Shown: positions 1-9,871 of the stretch, piece by piece
Layout: the number at the start of each line of letters is the position of its first letter
How positions within the stretch are numbered: position 1 is the first letter of the stretch
Origin: Zizania palustris
Lineage: Eukaryota; Streptophyta; Magnoliopsida; Poales; Poaceae
Length of the DNA stretch: 64,000 nucleotides
Reading direction: 5' to 3'
NCBI GenBank assembly: GCA_019279435.1
Contig: JAAALK010000080.1
Span: forward strand, 94,627,731 to 94,691,730
The notes under the pieces: model-generated
Databases searched by the model: none
Seen by the model: only the letters and a program-made list of their open reading frames with translations
What the model was told of the DNA's origin: nothing
Program-made: the position numbers and the translations under genes

Positions 1-1
1 T

Positions 2-3000
2 TCGAAGAAGTCATTTCCAAGACCAAGTCCCGAAGGAGAGATTGCAACGAAGGTCATTGTCAAAGATGGTAAAGAATACACTTTTCAATTTGGTAAAGAT
101 TTACCTCCCGAAGTTGCAACTTCCTTGGAAAAGGTCGTAGAAGAAAATTTGGATATCTTCGCTTGGTCTGACGAAGATATCACCGGAGTCGATCGGGATA
201 TTATTGAGCACAGCTTGCTTGTAAACCCGAAGGCCCGGCCTGTTCGACAAGGGCTCCGGAAGATGTCCGCAGAGAGAGCTGCTCTAGCTAAGGACGAAGT
301 TGAGAAACTGTTGAAGGCTGGGATTATCAGAGAAGTGGCCCATACAGAGTGGTTAGCCAACCCAGTCTTCGTCAGGAAGAAGTCCTCCGGAAAGTGGCGC
401 ATGTGCATTGATTTCACATCTTTGAATAAAGCGTGCCCACGTGACCCCTACCCCATGCCCCGAATTGATCAACTAGTTGACTCCACTGCAGGTTCGGAGT
501 TACTAAGCTTCCTCGACGCGTATTCCGGCTATCATCAAATATGGTTGAAGCGCGAAGATGAAATCAAGACGAGCTTTGTAACTCCTTCGGGAGTCTTCTG
601 CTATGTAAGAATGCCTTTCGGCCTAAGAAATGCCGGGGCTACTTTTTCAAGATTAGTTGCTAAGGCTCTAGGTCATCAACTAGGTCGCAATGTGGAGGCC
701 TATATGGATGATATTGTAATAAAGAGTGCTTTAAAGCACCAACATAGCCTAGACTTAGCAGAAACATTCAATAGCCTTCGGGCATGTGGGATCCGCCTTA
801 ACCCCGAAAAATGTATATTCGGAGCTAAGGCTGGAAAGTTGTTAGGGTACTTAGTTTCAAGCAGGGGAATTGAAGCTAGCCCTACTCAAATAACTGCGCT
901 GCAGAAGATGGCTCCTCCCGAGAATGTAAAGCAAGTGCAAAAGCTGGCTGGACGTCTGGCCGCACTTAGCAGGTTTTTATCAAGATCTGCGGAGAGGAGT
1001 TTGCCGATCTTTAAAGCTTTGAAAGGGTCCGAAGATTTTGCATGGACACCGGAGTGTCAGAAAAGTTTCGAAGATATTAAAGATTATCTCAGCAATCTTG
1101 CTACACTTACGGTGCCTATTGCGGACGAAACCCTACTTCTGTATCTTGCAGCCACAAGCTCAGCAGTCAGCGCAGTCCTTGTCAGAGAAGCCGATATCAA
1201 TGGGAAGTTGGTCCAAAATCCTGTCTATTTTGTATCCGAAGCATTGTCAGGAGCGAAGACAAGATACTCCGAACTTGAAAAGTTCGTTTATGCTCTGATA
1301 ATGGCTTCGAGGAAGCTAAGACATTATTTTTTGGCTCACAATGTAATTGTACCAACTTCGTATCCTTTAGGAGATATGCTCCGAAGCAAAGATTCCACTG
1401 GAAGAATTGGAAAGTGGGCAGTAGAACTAGCACCCTTCGGCATATCTTTCCTAGCAAGGACAGCTATCAAGTCTCAAGTCCTAGCAGACTTCGTAGCAGA
1501 GTGGACTCCACCTACGAAGTTGACTCCGGAGAAATCAGATGACGGAGTCTGGACTATTTACTCCGATGGGGCTTTCCAAGCATCCGGAGCAGGCATTGGG
1601 GCAGTATTAATTTCTCCGTCAGGACAAAGAGCAATGTACTCCGCAAGACTCAACTTTAAGTCTACCAATAATATAGCGGAGTACGAAGGAATATTATTGG
1701 GACTCCGGAAAGCACGTGCTCTAGGGGCTACAAGAATAATTATAAAAACAGATTCTCAGATAGTAGCAGGGCACGTAGACAAAAGTTTTCAAGTCCGACA
1801 TCCACAGCTTGCAAAGTATTTGGAAGAAATTCGCAAGATCGAAGCACATTTCAAGGGTATTTCCATTCGGAGTATACCAAGAGCTGAAAACGTGCAAGCG
1901 GACATTTTAGCGAAGGCTGCTGCCGGAGCTGTGGATGTGCCTGACGAAGCTTTCTATGAGGAGCTCAATATACCTTCGGTGCCACAAGTTGCTTCTGCAG
2001 AGATTCTCTGCATTCCTAGTGCAGATTGGAAAGATTCAATCATAGAACTCTTGCAAGGAGGAACGAATTTGCCCGAAGAGCCCCAATTGTCAAGGTTAAA
2101 GCTCAGAGCAAGAAACTATCAGTTAATCAACGGTATATTATACAAGGCCGGAGTATGTTCCCCTCTACTCCGATGTATATCTCAAGCCGAAGGCCAAGAA
2201 ATTCTTCGAGAAATTCACGAAGGCCTTTGTGGAAGTCATTTAGCCCCTAGAGCTCTGGCAGGAAAAACACTTCGCCAGGGGCTTTATTGGCCCACAATAA
2301 CAGCTGATGCGGAGAGCTTGGTCCGCACTTGTCAAGGATGCCAGTGGATGGGTCGACGGAGTCATCGCCCACCAGCAGCTCTTCAAGTCATTGCTCCGGT
2401 ATGGCCTATGGCCAGATGGGGTATGGATCTAATTGGTCCCTTTCCGTTAGCAAAGGGAAATCTGAAGTTCGCAGTGGTAGCTATTGAATATTTCTCTAAG
2501 TGGGTGGAAGCAGAGCCCTTAACAGCTATCACTTCGAATAATGTACAGAAATTCTTCTGGAAAAACATTATTTGTCGGTTCGGAGTGCCTAGATATCTCA
2601 CAGTTGACAACGGAACACAGTTCGACGCAGAACCCTTCAGGAAGTTTTGCGAAGACCTAGGCATTCAACTATGTTTTGCTGCAGTGAGACATCCTCAGTC
2701 AAATGGAGCAGTTGAGCGAGCCAATGGAAATATCTTGTCAGGGTTAAATCGAAGAATAGTAGGACTATCAAAAGGACTGTGGACCGAAGAGCTTCCGAAG
2801 ATTCTGTGGTCCATTCGGACTACGCAAACAAGGTCCACAGGGTTTACTCCGTTCAGACTACTATTCGGAGATGAAGCTATGACTCCAACGGAGCTCAAAG
2901 GAGGATCACTTCGCAGCACCGAACCAGACATCGAAGAAGAAAGACAAGCTTCGTTAGATTTGTCAGAAGAGACAAGACTTCGAGCTGTAGCCAATTTATC

Positions 3001-3238
3001 AAAGTATCATCAGCAGACGAAGACTTGGTATGACCCGAAGGTTAAGCTCAGCGAGTTAAGGCCGGGTCATCTTGTTCTACGAAGCATTATAGCACCAGGG
3101 AAGCTAGGCAATAAATGGGAAGGTCCATATCTAATCGTCCGCTCGGGGCGCCCTGGTTCATTTAAATTAGCTAATTTAGAAGGTGAAGAGTTAGCACATA
3201 CTTGGCATGCGGAGCACCTAAAGCGATACTTCGCATAA
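2..3238 (+). CDS. pol: Gypsy Pol: reverse transcriptase, two RNase H domains, integrase (N-terminus off window)
   Basis: The frame is open from base 2 to the TAA at 3236-3238, with no internal stop, so it is the C-terminal part of a Gag-Pol polyprotein. Counting residues from 125, the reverse transcriptase covers about 60-240, with FLDAYSGYHQ near 129-138 and the catalytic YMDD at 193-196. A degenerate gypsy RNase H and connection region follow at about 310-460. A second RNase H of archaeal or plant type starts at WTIYSDGAF and carries the NNIAEYEG acidic motif. The integrase follows, with an H-H-C-C zinc region ending CQGCQW and a DDE core showing MDLIG, TVDNGTQF and NGAVERANG. The second RNase H places the element in the Tat lineage. 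It copies and integrates the element; an aspartic protease is expected upstream. The intact frame and its innermost place in the nest suggest a young insertion. Confidence 0.93.
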   Translation, partial: SKKSFPRPSPEGEIATKVIVKDGKEYTFQFGKDLPPEVATSLEKVVEENLDIFAWSDEDITGVDRDIIEHSLLVNPKARPVRQGLRKMSAERAALAKDEVEKLLKAGIIREVAHTEWLANPVFVRKKSSGKWRMCIDFTSLNKACPRDPYPMPRIDQLVDSTAGSELLSFLDAYSGYHQIWLKREDEIKTSFVTPSGVFCYVRMPFGLRNAGATFSRLVAKALGHQLGRNVEAYMDDIVIKSALKHQHSLDLAETFNSLRACGIRLNPEKCIFGAKAGKLLGYLVSSRGIEASPTQITALQKMAPPENVKQVQKLAGRLAALSRFLSRSAERSLPIFKALKGSEDFAWTPECQKSFEDIKDYLSNLATLTVPIADETLLLYLAATSSAVSAVLVREADINGKLVQNPVYFVSEALSGAKTRYSELEKFVYALIMASRKLRHYFLAHNVIVPTSYPLGDMLRSKDSTGRIGKWAVELAPFGISFLARTAIKSQVLADFVAEWTPPTKLTPEKSDDGVWTIYSDGAFQASGAGIGAVLISPSGQRAMYSARLNFKSTNNIAEYEGILLGLRKARALGATRIIIKTDSQIVAGHVDKSFQVRHPQLAKYLEEIRKIEAHFKGISIRSIPRAENVQADILAKAAAGAVDVPDEAFYEELNIPSVPQVASAEILCIPSADWKDSIIELLQGGTNLPEEPQLSRLKLRARNYQLINGILYKAGVCSPLLRCISQAEGQEILREIHEGLCGSHLAPRALAGKTLRQGLYWPTITADAESLVRTCQGCQWMGRRSHRPPAALQVIAPVWPMARWGMDLIGPFPLAKGNLKFAVVAIEYFSKWVEAEPLTAITSNNVQKFFWKNIICRFGVPRYLTVDNGTQFDAEPFRKFCEDLGIQLCFAAVRHPQSNGAVERANGNILSGLNRRIVGLSKGLWTEELPKILWSIRTTQTRSTGFTPFRLLFGDEAMTPTELKGGSLRSTEPDIEEERQASLDLSEETRLRAVANLSKYHQQTKTWYDPKVKLSELRPGHLVLRSIIAPGKLGNKWEGPYLIVRSGRPGSFKLANLEGEELAHTWHAEHLKRYFA

Positions 3239-3275
3239 GGGCTCCTTGTAATTCGCTTGTAATCACCTCTAAATT

Positions 3276-3281
3276 AATAAA
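3276..3281 (+). terminator. Polyadenylation signal AATAAA just after pol
   Basis: AATAAA lies 38 bases after the pol stop. The same hexamer follows the pol stop in E2 (minus strand, 9829-9834) and E5 (minus strand, 34205-34210). Conservation in three copies of different age suggests a functional 3' end signal, although a chance A/T-rich match cannot be excluded from one sequence. Confidence 0.5.
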
Positions 3282-3477
3282 GCATACACCCTGATGGTTG
3301 CCTTCCCCTTGACACTCCTAGTTTCCCGAGCGGACGCGCTGGGACAGAAGTCGATCGAGAGGGAAGTGTCATTAAGCTGGGTTGTATTTCCGGACTTCGT
3401 ACCCATAAAGTCGAAGCCTCCGGTGTGGTGGCTGAAATCCATCCGGAGCCCAAGCTGATACCTTGTAGGCATCCGTA

Positions 3478-3858
3478 AAAGAGCCAATACCACATTCTAC
3501 GGAGTCCAAGCTTCGGCTGGTAGACTTCCGTAAAAAGAGCCGAAGGTGGCCAAAATCTGCGGAGTCCAAGCTGCAGCTTGTCAGACTTCCGTAAAAAGAG
3601 CCGAAGGTGGCCAAATTCTGCGAAGTCCAAGCTCCGGCTGGTAGACTTCTGCAAAAAAGAGCCCAAGTGGCCAAATTCTGCGAAGTCCAAGCTCCGGCTG
3701 GTAGACTTCTGCAAAAAAGAGCCCAAGTGGCCAAATTCTGCGAAGTCCAAGCTCCGGCTGGTAGACTTCTGCAAAAAAATAGCCGAAGGTGGCTACAAAT
3801 TCTGCGAAGTCCAAACTCCGGCTGGTAGACTTCTGCAAAAAATAGCCGAAGGTGGCTA
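3478..3858 (+). repeat. 60-bp tandem repeat array, about 6 copies
   Basis: Successive units share the core GCGAAGTCCAAGCTCCGGC and an A-rich tract followed by GAGCC. The two central copies (about 3671-3730 and 3731-3790) are nearly identical at exactly 60 bp, while outer copies are diverged and vary by a few bases. Tandem arrays at this position are known for Tat elements and can seed satellite DNA. The period is a multiple of three, so several frames stay open on both strands without encoding anything recognisable. Confidence 0.9.
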
Positions 3859-4216
3859 AAGTAAAACAGCATTTAAGCCATGAGCTTCGAATGTCTGCTC
3901 TTATAAGTCCAAAGTGACAAATTTTTTTTTAAGACACTAAAGTGTCATCGAAGTTATCTTAATTGATTTCTTTCGTAAAGCAAACAAAGGTACCAAGTTA
4001 CCATTCTTCTGACTACAAAGGTCGAAGACATTTCATAAGATTTCAAAAGATCTTTAAATGATAGAGGGGCTCCGAACCCCCACAAAATTGTAATCCGAAG
4101 TTTTTTCTTTGCGCATAACCATCTTTGAATACAGTTCGAAGTTTCTTATACCCAAAGAGGGGCTAGTAAATATGGAGACAATTTTAAATCGGCATTCATT
4201 ATTAAAACAAATGTGT

Positions 4217-7200
4217 TTACAGATTACATTCTGAAAAATTGGTATCTATACCAAGAAGGAATCGGAGACCTCTTCGGTCCCGAGAGCTAGGGGTGGAACG
4301 ACTAGTTCCAACATCGGAAGTTCTAAGAACTTTACGTTTAACTCTCTTCCTCCCCTTCGAAGCTCTAAAATCCTTCTGTTCTTGTTGAAGCTCGGCCCAA
4401 GTTCGAAGCCGCTCGGGGCTTCTCTCCCAGCTTCTAAGATCTTCAGATCTTTTATTTTGGGCTTCACCTTCGCCTTCAGACCAATTAGTGTCTTCAGAAG
4501 ACGAGGTGTTTGCGTCGATCTCTTTATCTTCCTCTTTAATATAAGACAATACGTCTTTGATTACTTCGGGCGCAATAACGCCGGAGTCATCTCGAGGGAT
4601 AAGGAATCGAGGACGCTTATAACTCTTTAGAAGTTCGAAGGTGTTCCACAGTGAGCGAAGTTCGCTGTTAACCTCTAACACTTCGATATCTTCGATAAGA
4701 GGCAAAGCCTAAAAATATGACAAACAAGATTTTCATTGATAAATGTTTACTAGCACAAAGCTTTACATGGTTAAAATCCTAAAACATTCCTAAACCTGTG
4801 GGTTTGAAGGAGGTTGGCTGCTCGAAGCTTGGCTCCGAACATTCTTCTGGCGTTGGCCTTCATCAATCCAAGCCTTGATCGCAGATCGACCTTCGGCTCT
4901 CCACGAAGTTTGGAAAGCTCGCCAAGCAGCAGCTACACCTTCGGAAGGTTTGAGAAGTCGGTCGTCGTCGAAGGTGATTGGACCTCTTCCTGCGTCCGGA
5001 GTTATTGATCGGCCCAAATCCTCGTAATAGCGAAGTAGACCAACAGCAGACACATGTCCGGAGAGTTCTCCGTATCTAATGCCCGCTGTCTTCATCTGCT
5101 TCGCCACCCCTTGGATCCTTTTCAACCGGCGCAGAAGGCTGATGTTATCATCAGAAGGAAGAATTCCGGTAGTACCGAAGTACTCCAGGACTTCTAACAA
5201 CTGATTCATAATCTCCGCAGCCACCTTCTCAGACTTCAACTTATCTTCGTTCAGCGCATCCTTCGCCGAAGTAACTTCGTCCAAAACCCCAGAAAGCCTA
5301 GCATTCTCAGTGGTCAAAGTGTTTTTCTGTGTCAACAATTGGCTAGCTTCCTCTTCAAGCCGGACGAGCCTAGACCCTGTAGTAGCATGCTCCGCCCGCA
5401 GTTTGTCAACTTCTGCTCGAAGCACAATCCTTTCCGCTTCGAGCTCCTTCTTTACAGCTTCCAAGCTTTGCCTGGCCCTTCGCTCTGTTAATATTATATT
5501 ATCCATTTGAGTCACTCGACTTTCGGAGATGTTAAAATTCCTTCGAAGAGTGCTATTTTCTTCCCGAAGCCGAGCGATTTCTTCGTCATTGCATAGACTT
5601 GCAGCTCGGGCCAAGACAGTTTGCTGCCAAAGTAAAAATCAAAGTAAATATTCATTCGAAGATAAATTCTATAATAATTCGCAGTTGCTTCGTACCTGAT
5701 AGGCTGTACGTTCAATAATGGCATTAAGCTCCGTCCTGTCAGCCTTGCGCAGGATGGCCACTAATTCGGTCTCCCCTATCTCACGACTAGCTCGATCCAA
5801 AGGTTCGAGCAAAGTCCGAAGACCAGTTGTTTGCCCTAAGAAAGGAGCCAGCAAGGGGAGCATGCTTATTGCCTCTTGGTCATCTTCGTTCAATGAAGGA
5901 CCGGAGCTTTGGCCTGCGGCCTTCGGAGCCACTGGAGTTTGAGCCTCCCTGGAAGATTGGCTCTCGTCTGTTGAATCAGACGGAGTTGATTCGGAGCTTA
6001 TAGCAGGCAGGGGCTCTATTGTCTTTTGCCTCTTCCAGGCCCCTTTTGAGTAACTTTTGGGGCTGGCTCCGAAGTCGTCGAAGGTTCAGGAATTATTTCC
6101 TCCTGACGGACTTCTTCCATAGGAGTGGGTTCTGCAAAGTAATCAAAAGTATTATACATAGTATAAAAATTCAAATAAATACAGAAGTTCTTCGAAGTCT
6201 ACCTTCGGTAGTCCGTGGAGGAGTCGTTGTCGGACTGATTGGTGGATCGAAAGCTAATTCTTCATCTGAATCAGCCGTTGAATCATGGACTACAGGAGCA
6301 TCGTCCTGGGTAGTCCTCGCTGCTTCTTCGGGAATCGAAGCCATAGTGACTTCGACCCCACTTTCATTCACAGGAACTTCGTCCTGAGCTGCATCTTCTT
6401 GAACTACCGAAGTCCTTGGTTGATCAACATTTTCTCCGGACTCCGGTACGTTCGCAGGTACTTCGGTTTGTGCAGCCCTTTGAGTTTCATTCTCTTCCAT
6501 TAGGCGCACAAGTAACCTTTCCACTTCTTCTTGGGAATCGGAAGCCGAAGCTCTGGAGCTCGAAGGTATAGGGTCTAAAGGTGCGAGGTTCTTCGGCTTC
6601 CGAGCCACCCTCTTCACCGGAGTTCTTGCTGAACTTGAAGTTCCAGCTTCGGCTTTTCTTTTTTGAGGCCCTTTCTCCAAAGGCGCCCAATCCATCAGAG
6701 GGGGAGGAGTGAGTTTCAGCATTCCCCATACTCTGTTAAATCTTTCCCAACTCCCAACCAGTTTAATTCGCCACTCTTTTTCGGTCGGAGTTGGAGCACC
6801 CAAGATTTTTTCCGAAGCCCTTATAATTTGTCCTGAAGTAACAGGGGCTGAAGATTCTACAAAATAAATAATTCAAGTCAATTTTTCTTCGAAGTAAATA
6901 TGTTTAATACATGTTGTTTTCGAAGTTACCTGTAGGACTTGAAGTCAAGTTAATTCTGCGAAGACCACCTTCGGAATCATCTTCGAAGATAATAGGCCAG
7001 TCAGCCATCAACGGAGGAATTTGAAGACCGATGAACTCTTCGGCCAAGTCTCGCATACTGAGTCTTCGACTAACTTTTTCAAGCAAGTTCAGACGGGCTT
7101 CGAATTGGCCTTCGTCAGGACGCACCAAAGCTTCTTTTCGGAACTGGATTTCTTTAAGAGGTCCGGCCAGAGGATTGCTTGCCCCGACTTTGGCATAGAA

Positions 7201-7875
7201 CCATTTCAGCACCCAATCAGTATACCATCTAGCATTGATGGCCTTAGCAGGGAATCGTAGAGCGTATTCATCTCGAAGCCTAAAATTGATGCTTCCGAAG
7301 GCAACCACTACTTTTTCACCTCCGGAGCCTATGAAGGTCTTCGGCTGACAAGTTGCTCTGTGCAATGCTGCGAAGATTTCAGCCCTCCCCTCACAACCTT
7401 CGGCTCTCAGAGCCCACTCGAAGATAGCTAATCTAGCTACAGCATTCGGAGACAGTTGGGGGAGGGTTACATGAAACAAGTCGAGGACTTCAGCCAAGAA
7501 ATCTACAGCAGGGAGGCCCAAGCCTGCTTCGAAAAAAGCTTCGAACACTACGACTTCTCCGGGTCTTGGTGATGGGATTGCTTCTTTCCCTGGTTTTCGA
7601 ATCATAACTCCCGCACCTATATTTCCTCCTACTGCCATTGCCAGGGAATCTCTTTTGCAGGTTGAAGATCCTAATTCAAAGGATTGGTCCAGATATTTGG
7701 TCGATGGAGGGCACAGACCTTGATCATCGGCGATTTGGGGATTTTTTCCCTTTGCCGCCATGGAAGTTGTCGCCTGCATCGAAGGCGTCGCCGTCACTGT
7801 TGCCGCTGCCGCTGCCGCAGCCGCTTGTTGACGAGCCAAGGTCGAAGGAGGAGCAGAGCCTTTGGTCTTCGCCAT
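4217..7875 (-). pseudogene. Spliced five-exon antisense gene of the Tat element (one frameshift)
   Basis: Five open segments on the minus strand join through four consensus GT-AG introns. Exons are 7875-6930, 6856-6203, 6131-5696, 5623-4796 and 4708-4217. Introns are 6929-6857 (73 bp), 6202-6132 (71), 5695-5624 (72) and 4795-4709 (87). Donors follow CAG or AAG, acceptors follow T-rich tracts, and the phase is kept across all four joins. The product would have about 1,118 residues. Exon 1 starts MAKTKGS, has an Ala-rich stretch, then a region (FEAFFEAGLGLP, LSPNAVARLAIFEWAL) resembling the 'putative gypsy type transposon' domain, PF04195. Exon 2 is acidic and Ser/Pro-rich with basic patches. 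Exon 4 is a long heptad-like coiled coil. One base appears lost within exon 3, between about 6020 and 6092, so this copy is probably non-functional. Function is unknown; antisense genes of this kind are reported in Grande/RIRE2-type elements. Confidence 0.78.
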
Positions 7876-8352
7876 CGCAATGACTGGATCGATCTGAGAA
7901 AGTGGGGACTAGGACTCTAGAACTCGAAAGCTAGGGCTCAAGAACTCAAAGGGCTCAAAAGGCTTTTGACTGGGAGCAAGCAGTGAAAAGGTAATCGAGT
8001 AAGTTCTGGAGTTCTTTATTTATAGTCTAACTTTCCGTTTGTTACCGTTTGGGCTCTGCCTTTTCGCATTCCCGCCTGTTATTTTCCTCCGAAAATAACG
8101 CTTCGTATAACTCCGTTAGAAACAGAAACTAACGGTTATATTTTCTAAGTCTAAAAAGCCTTTCGAACTTCCTGAGTCAGTTCTAAGATAGTTCGAAAAG
8201 TAATTACCTTATGACTGGTTCGAAGTTCATATCTTCATGTATTTCGGAGATAAAACAAAAATCAATAACCCCTATGATTGGTTATCTTTTCTTTCCGTAT
8301 ACTGCTCTCCTAACATTACAGGTCGAACGGAGAAGCGTATTCGAGGGGCTAC
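7876..8352. other. Non-coding region between antisense gene and 3' LTR
   Basis: About 480 bases with no credible coding frame. It holds the TATA-like motif of the antisense gene and several GTTCGAA/TTCGAAG palindromic words. It ends in the polypurine tract GAGGGGCT at 8343-8350, two bases before the LTR. Confidence 0.6.
8017..8024 (-). promoter_or_regulatory. TATA-like motif upstream of the antisense gene
   Basis: On the minus strand this reads TATAAATAAA, about 142-149 bases upstream of the antisense gene's ATG at 7875. It lies outside the LTR, so the gene may have its own promoter. No transcription data are available. Confidence 0.4.
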
Positions 8353-8848
8353 TGTTGGGGGAAAATATCTCATCTTCGGGGTTATTGCCAAAGCAGTATG
8401 AAGACAGCCAACCAGTTCGAAGATTGTCCGAAGGTCATCTTCGAAGGTGGCTTGGAACCTGGTTCGAAGCCCGAAGGCAGGCTTTAATTCGAAGTATTTC
8501 TTCGAACCAAAGCCCTTCAAGATCTTTTCTGCCAGCTAAGATGGAAGACTTATCTTCTATCCTATTAGATTAGTCTTTTACCATTTTAGCCCTATTAAGG
8601 AAACCGAATAGTTTCCTTAATGTCGGTTGTAATAGAGGGATAAAAAGGTCTTTTCCTTAATGTTTAGGCCTATAAATACCTCCCATTTCACCCTGTAATG
8701 GGGACCGATTACAAGTGAATCAATACACACTTTCGAACTATTCTAAGTTATTATCCTTTCGGAGGCTTAGAACAGTTTGCTTCGCAAACACTTCGTTTGT
8801 TAGTTTCTTTTCTACAGAAACCTGTTAGCGTAATCTTTTACGCCAACA
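8353..8848 (+). repeat. E1 3' LTR (496 bp)
   Basis: The LTR starts TGTTGGGGGAAAATATC and ends TTTTACGCCAACA, with inverted termini TGTTGG/CCAACA. A short purine tract precedes it. It matches, in reverse orientation, the LTR remnant of E2 (12985-13425), and more distantly the LTR of E5 (53626-54119, 494 bp). Confidence 0.92.
8671..8678 (+). promoter_or_regulatory. LTR TATA box (E1)
   Basis: TATAAATA lies about 318 bases into the 496-bp LTR. It is conserved in the E2 and E5 LTRs (13101-13108 and 53798-53805, minus strand), as expected for the U3/R promoter. Confidence 0.7.
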
Positions 8849-9185
8849 ATAATGAATGCCGATTTAAAATTGTCTCCATATTTACTAGCCCCTCTTTGGG
8901 TATAAGCAACTTCGAACTGTATTCAAAGATGGTTATGCACAAAGAAAAAACTTCGGAGTACAATTTTTTTGGGGGTTCGGAGCCCCTCTGTCATTTTAAA
9001 GATCTTTGGAAATCTTATGAAACGTCTTCAACCTTTGTAGTCAGAAGAATGGTAACTTGGTACCTTTGTTTGCTTTACGAAAGAAATCAATTAAGATAAC
9101 TTCGAGGACACTTTAGTGTCTTAAGAAATTTGTCACTTTGGACTTATATGAACAGACATTCGAAGCTCATGGCTTAAATGCTGTT
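8849..9185. other. E2 non-coding segment downstream of the repeat array
   Basis: This is the reverse complement of E1 at about 3870-4203, with few changes. It includes an A/T-rich part and the string GGGGGTTCGGAGCCCCTC. No gene is seen. Confidence 0.7.
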
Positions 9186-9660
9186 TTGCTTTAGCCACCT
9201 TCGGCTATTTTTGCAGAAGTCTACCAGCCGGAGCTTGGACTTCGCAGAATTTGGCCACCTTGGGCTCTTTTTTGCAGAAGTCTACCAGCCGGAGCTTGGA
9301 CTTCGCAGAAATTGTAGCCACCTTCGGCTATTTTTGCAGAAGTCTACCAGCCGGAGCTTGGACTTCGCAGAATTTGGCCACCTTGGGCTCTTTTTTGCAG
9401 AAGTCTACCAGCCGGAGCTTGGACTTCGCAGAATTTGGCCACCTTGGGCTCTTTTTTGCAGAAGTCTACCAGCCGGAGCTTGGACTTCGCAGAATTTGGC
9501 CACCTTCGGCTCTTTTTACGGATGTCTGACAAGCTGCAGCTTGGACTCCGCAGATTTTGGCCACCTTCGGCTCTTTTTACGGAAGTCTACCAGCCGAAGC
9601 TTGGACTCCGTAGAATGTGGTATTGGCTCTTTTACGGATGCCTACAAGGTATCAGCTTGG
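9186..9660 (-). repeat. 60-bp tandem repeat array of E2, about 8 copies
   Basis: This is the same unit as in E1, in opposite orientation (CTACCAGCCGGAGCTTGGAC on the plus strand), repeated about every 60 bases with occasional 3-4 base insertions. E2 has more copies than E1, so copy number varies between members of the family. Confidence 0.88.
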
Positions 9661-9828
9661 GCTCCGGATGGATTTCAGCCACCACACCGGAGGCTTCGAC
9701 TTTATGGGTACGAAGTCCGGAAATACAGCCCAGCTTGATGACACTTCCCTCTCGATCGACTTCCGTCCCAGCGCGTCCGCTCGGGAAACTAGGAGTGTCA
9801 AGGGGAAGGCAAACCACAGGGTGTATGT

Positions 9829-9834
9829 TTTATT
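9829..9834 (-). terminator. AATAAA after the E2 pol
   Basis: AATAAA on the minus strand, just downstream of the pol stop, at the same place as in E1 and E5. Confidence 0.45.
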
Positions 9835-9871
9835 AATTTAGAGGTGATTACAAGCGGATTACAAGGAGCCC

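Larger units (their letters stand above)
3239..4216. other. Non-coding region between pol and the antisense gene
   Basis: This stretch separates the two convergent coding regions of E1. It holds the AATAAA signal, a roughly 200-bp unique part, the 60-bp tandem array at about 3478-3858, and an A/T-rich tail with the polypurine-like string GAGGGGCTCCG near 4063. Open frames here come from the array and show no protein family. Confidence 0.7.
1..8848 (+). mobile_element. E1: Tat-type Ty3/gypsy LTR retrotransposon, 3' part
   Basis: The element runs in from the left edge and ends in a 3' LTR at 8353-8848. Its order is pol, a 60-bp tandem array, a spliced antisense gene, a short polypurine tract and the LTR. 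The archaeal-type RNase H after the ordinary one, and the antisense gene between pol and the LTR, are known features of the Tat lineage (Grande, RIRE2 and Ogre-like elements). The flank at 8849 matches, in reverse complement, the E1 sequence ending near 4203. E1 therefore landed inside a copy of its own family (E2). The 5' LTR, gag and protease lie outside the window, so completeness cannot be judged. Confidence 0.9.

Noticed and set aside
3274..3872. Overlapping 160-170 residue open frames with repeats such as KSTSRSLDFAEFGHLG on both strands (and 9178-9836 in E2)
   Set aside because: They follow from the 60-bp repeat, whose period is a multiple of three. The reading is open in several frames, has no family match, and lies in the non-coding region of the element.
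8849..9185. A distinct gene or element right of the E1 LTR (open frame 8797-9099)
   Set aside because: The segment is the reverse complement of E1 3870-4203, that is, E2 non-coding DNA; the frame crosses the LTR boundary.
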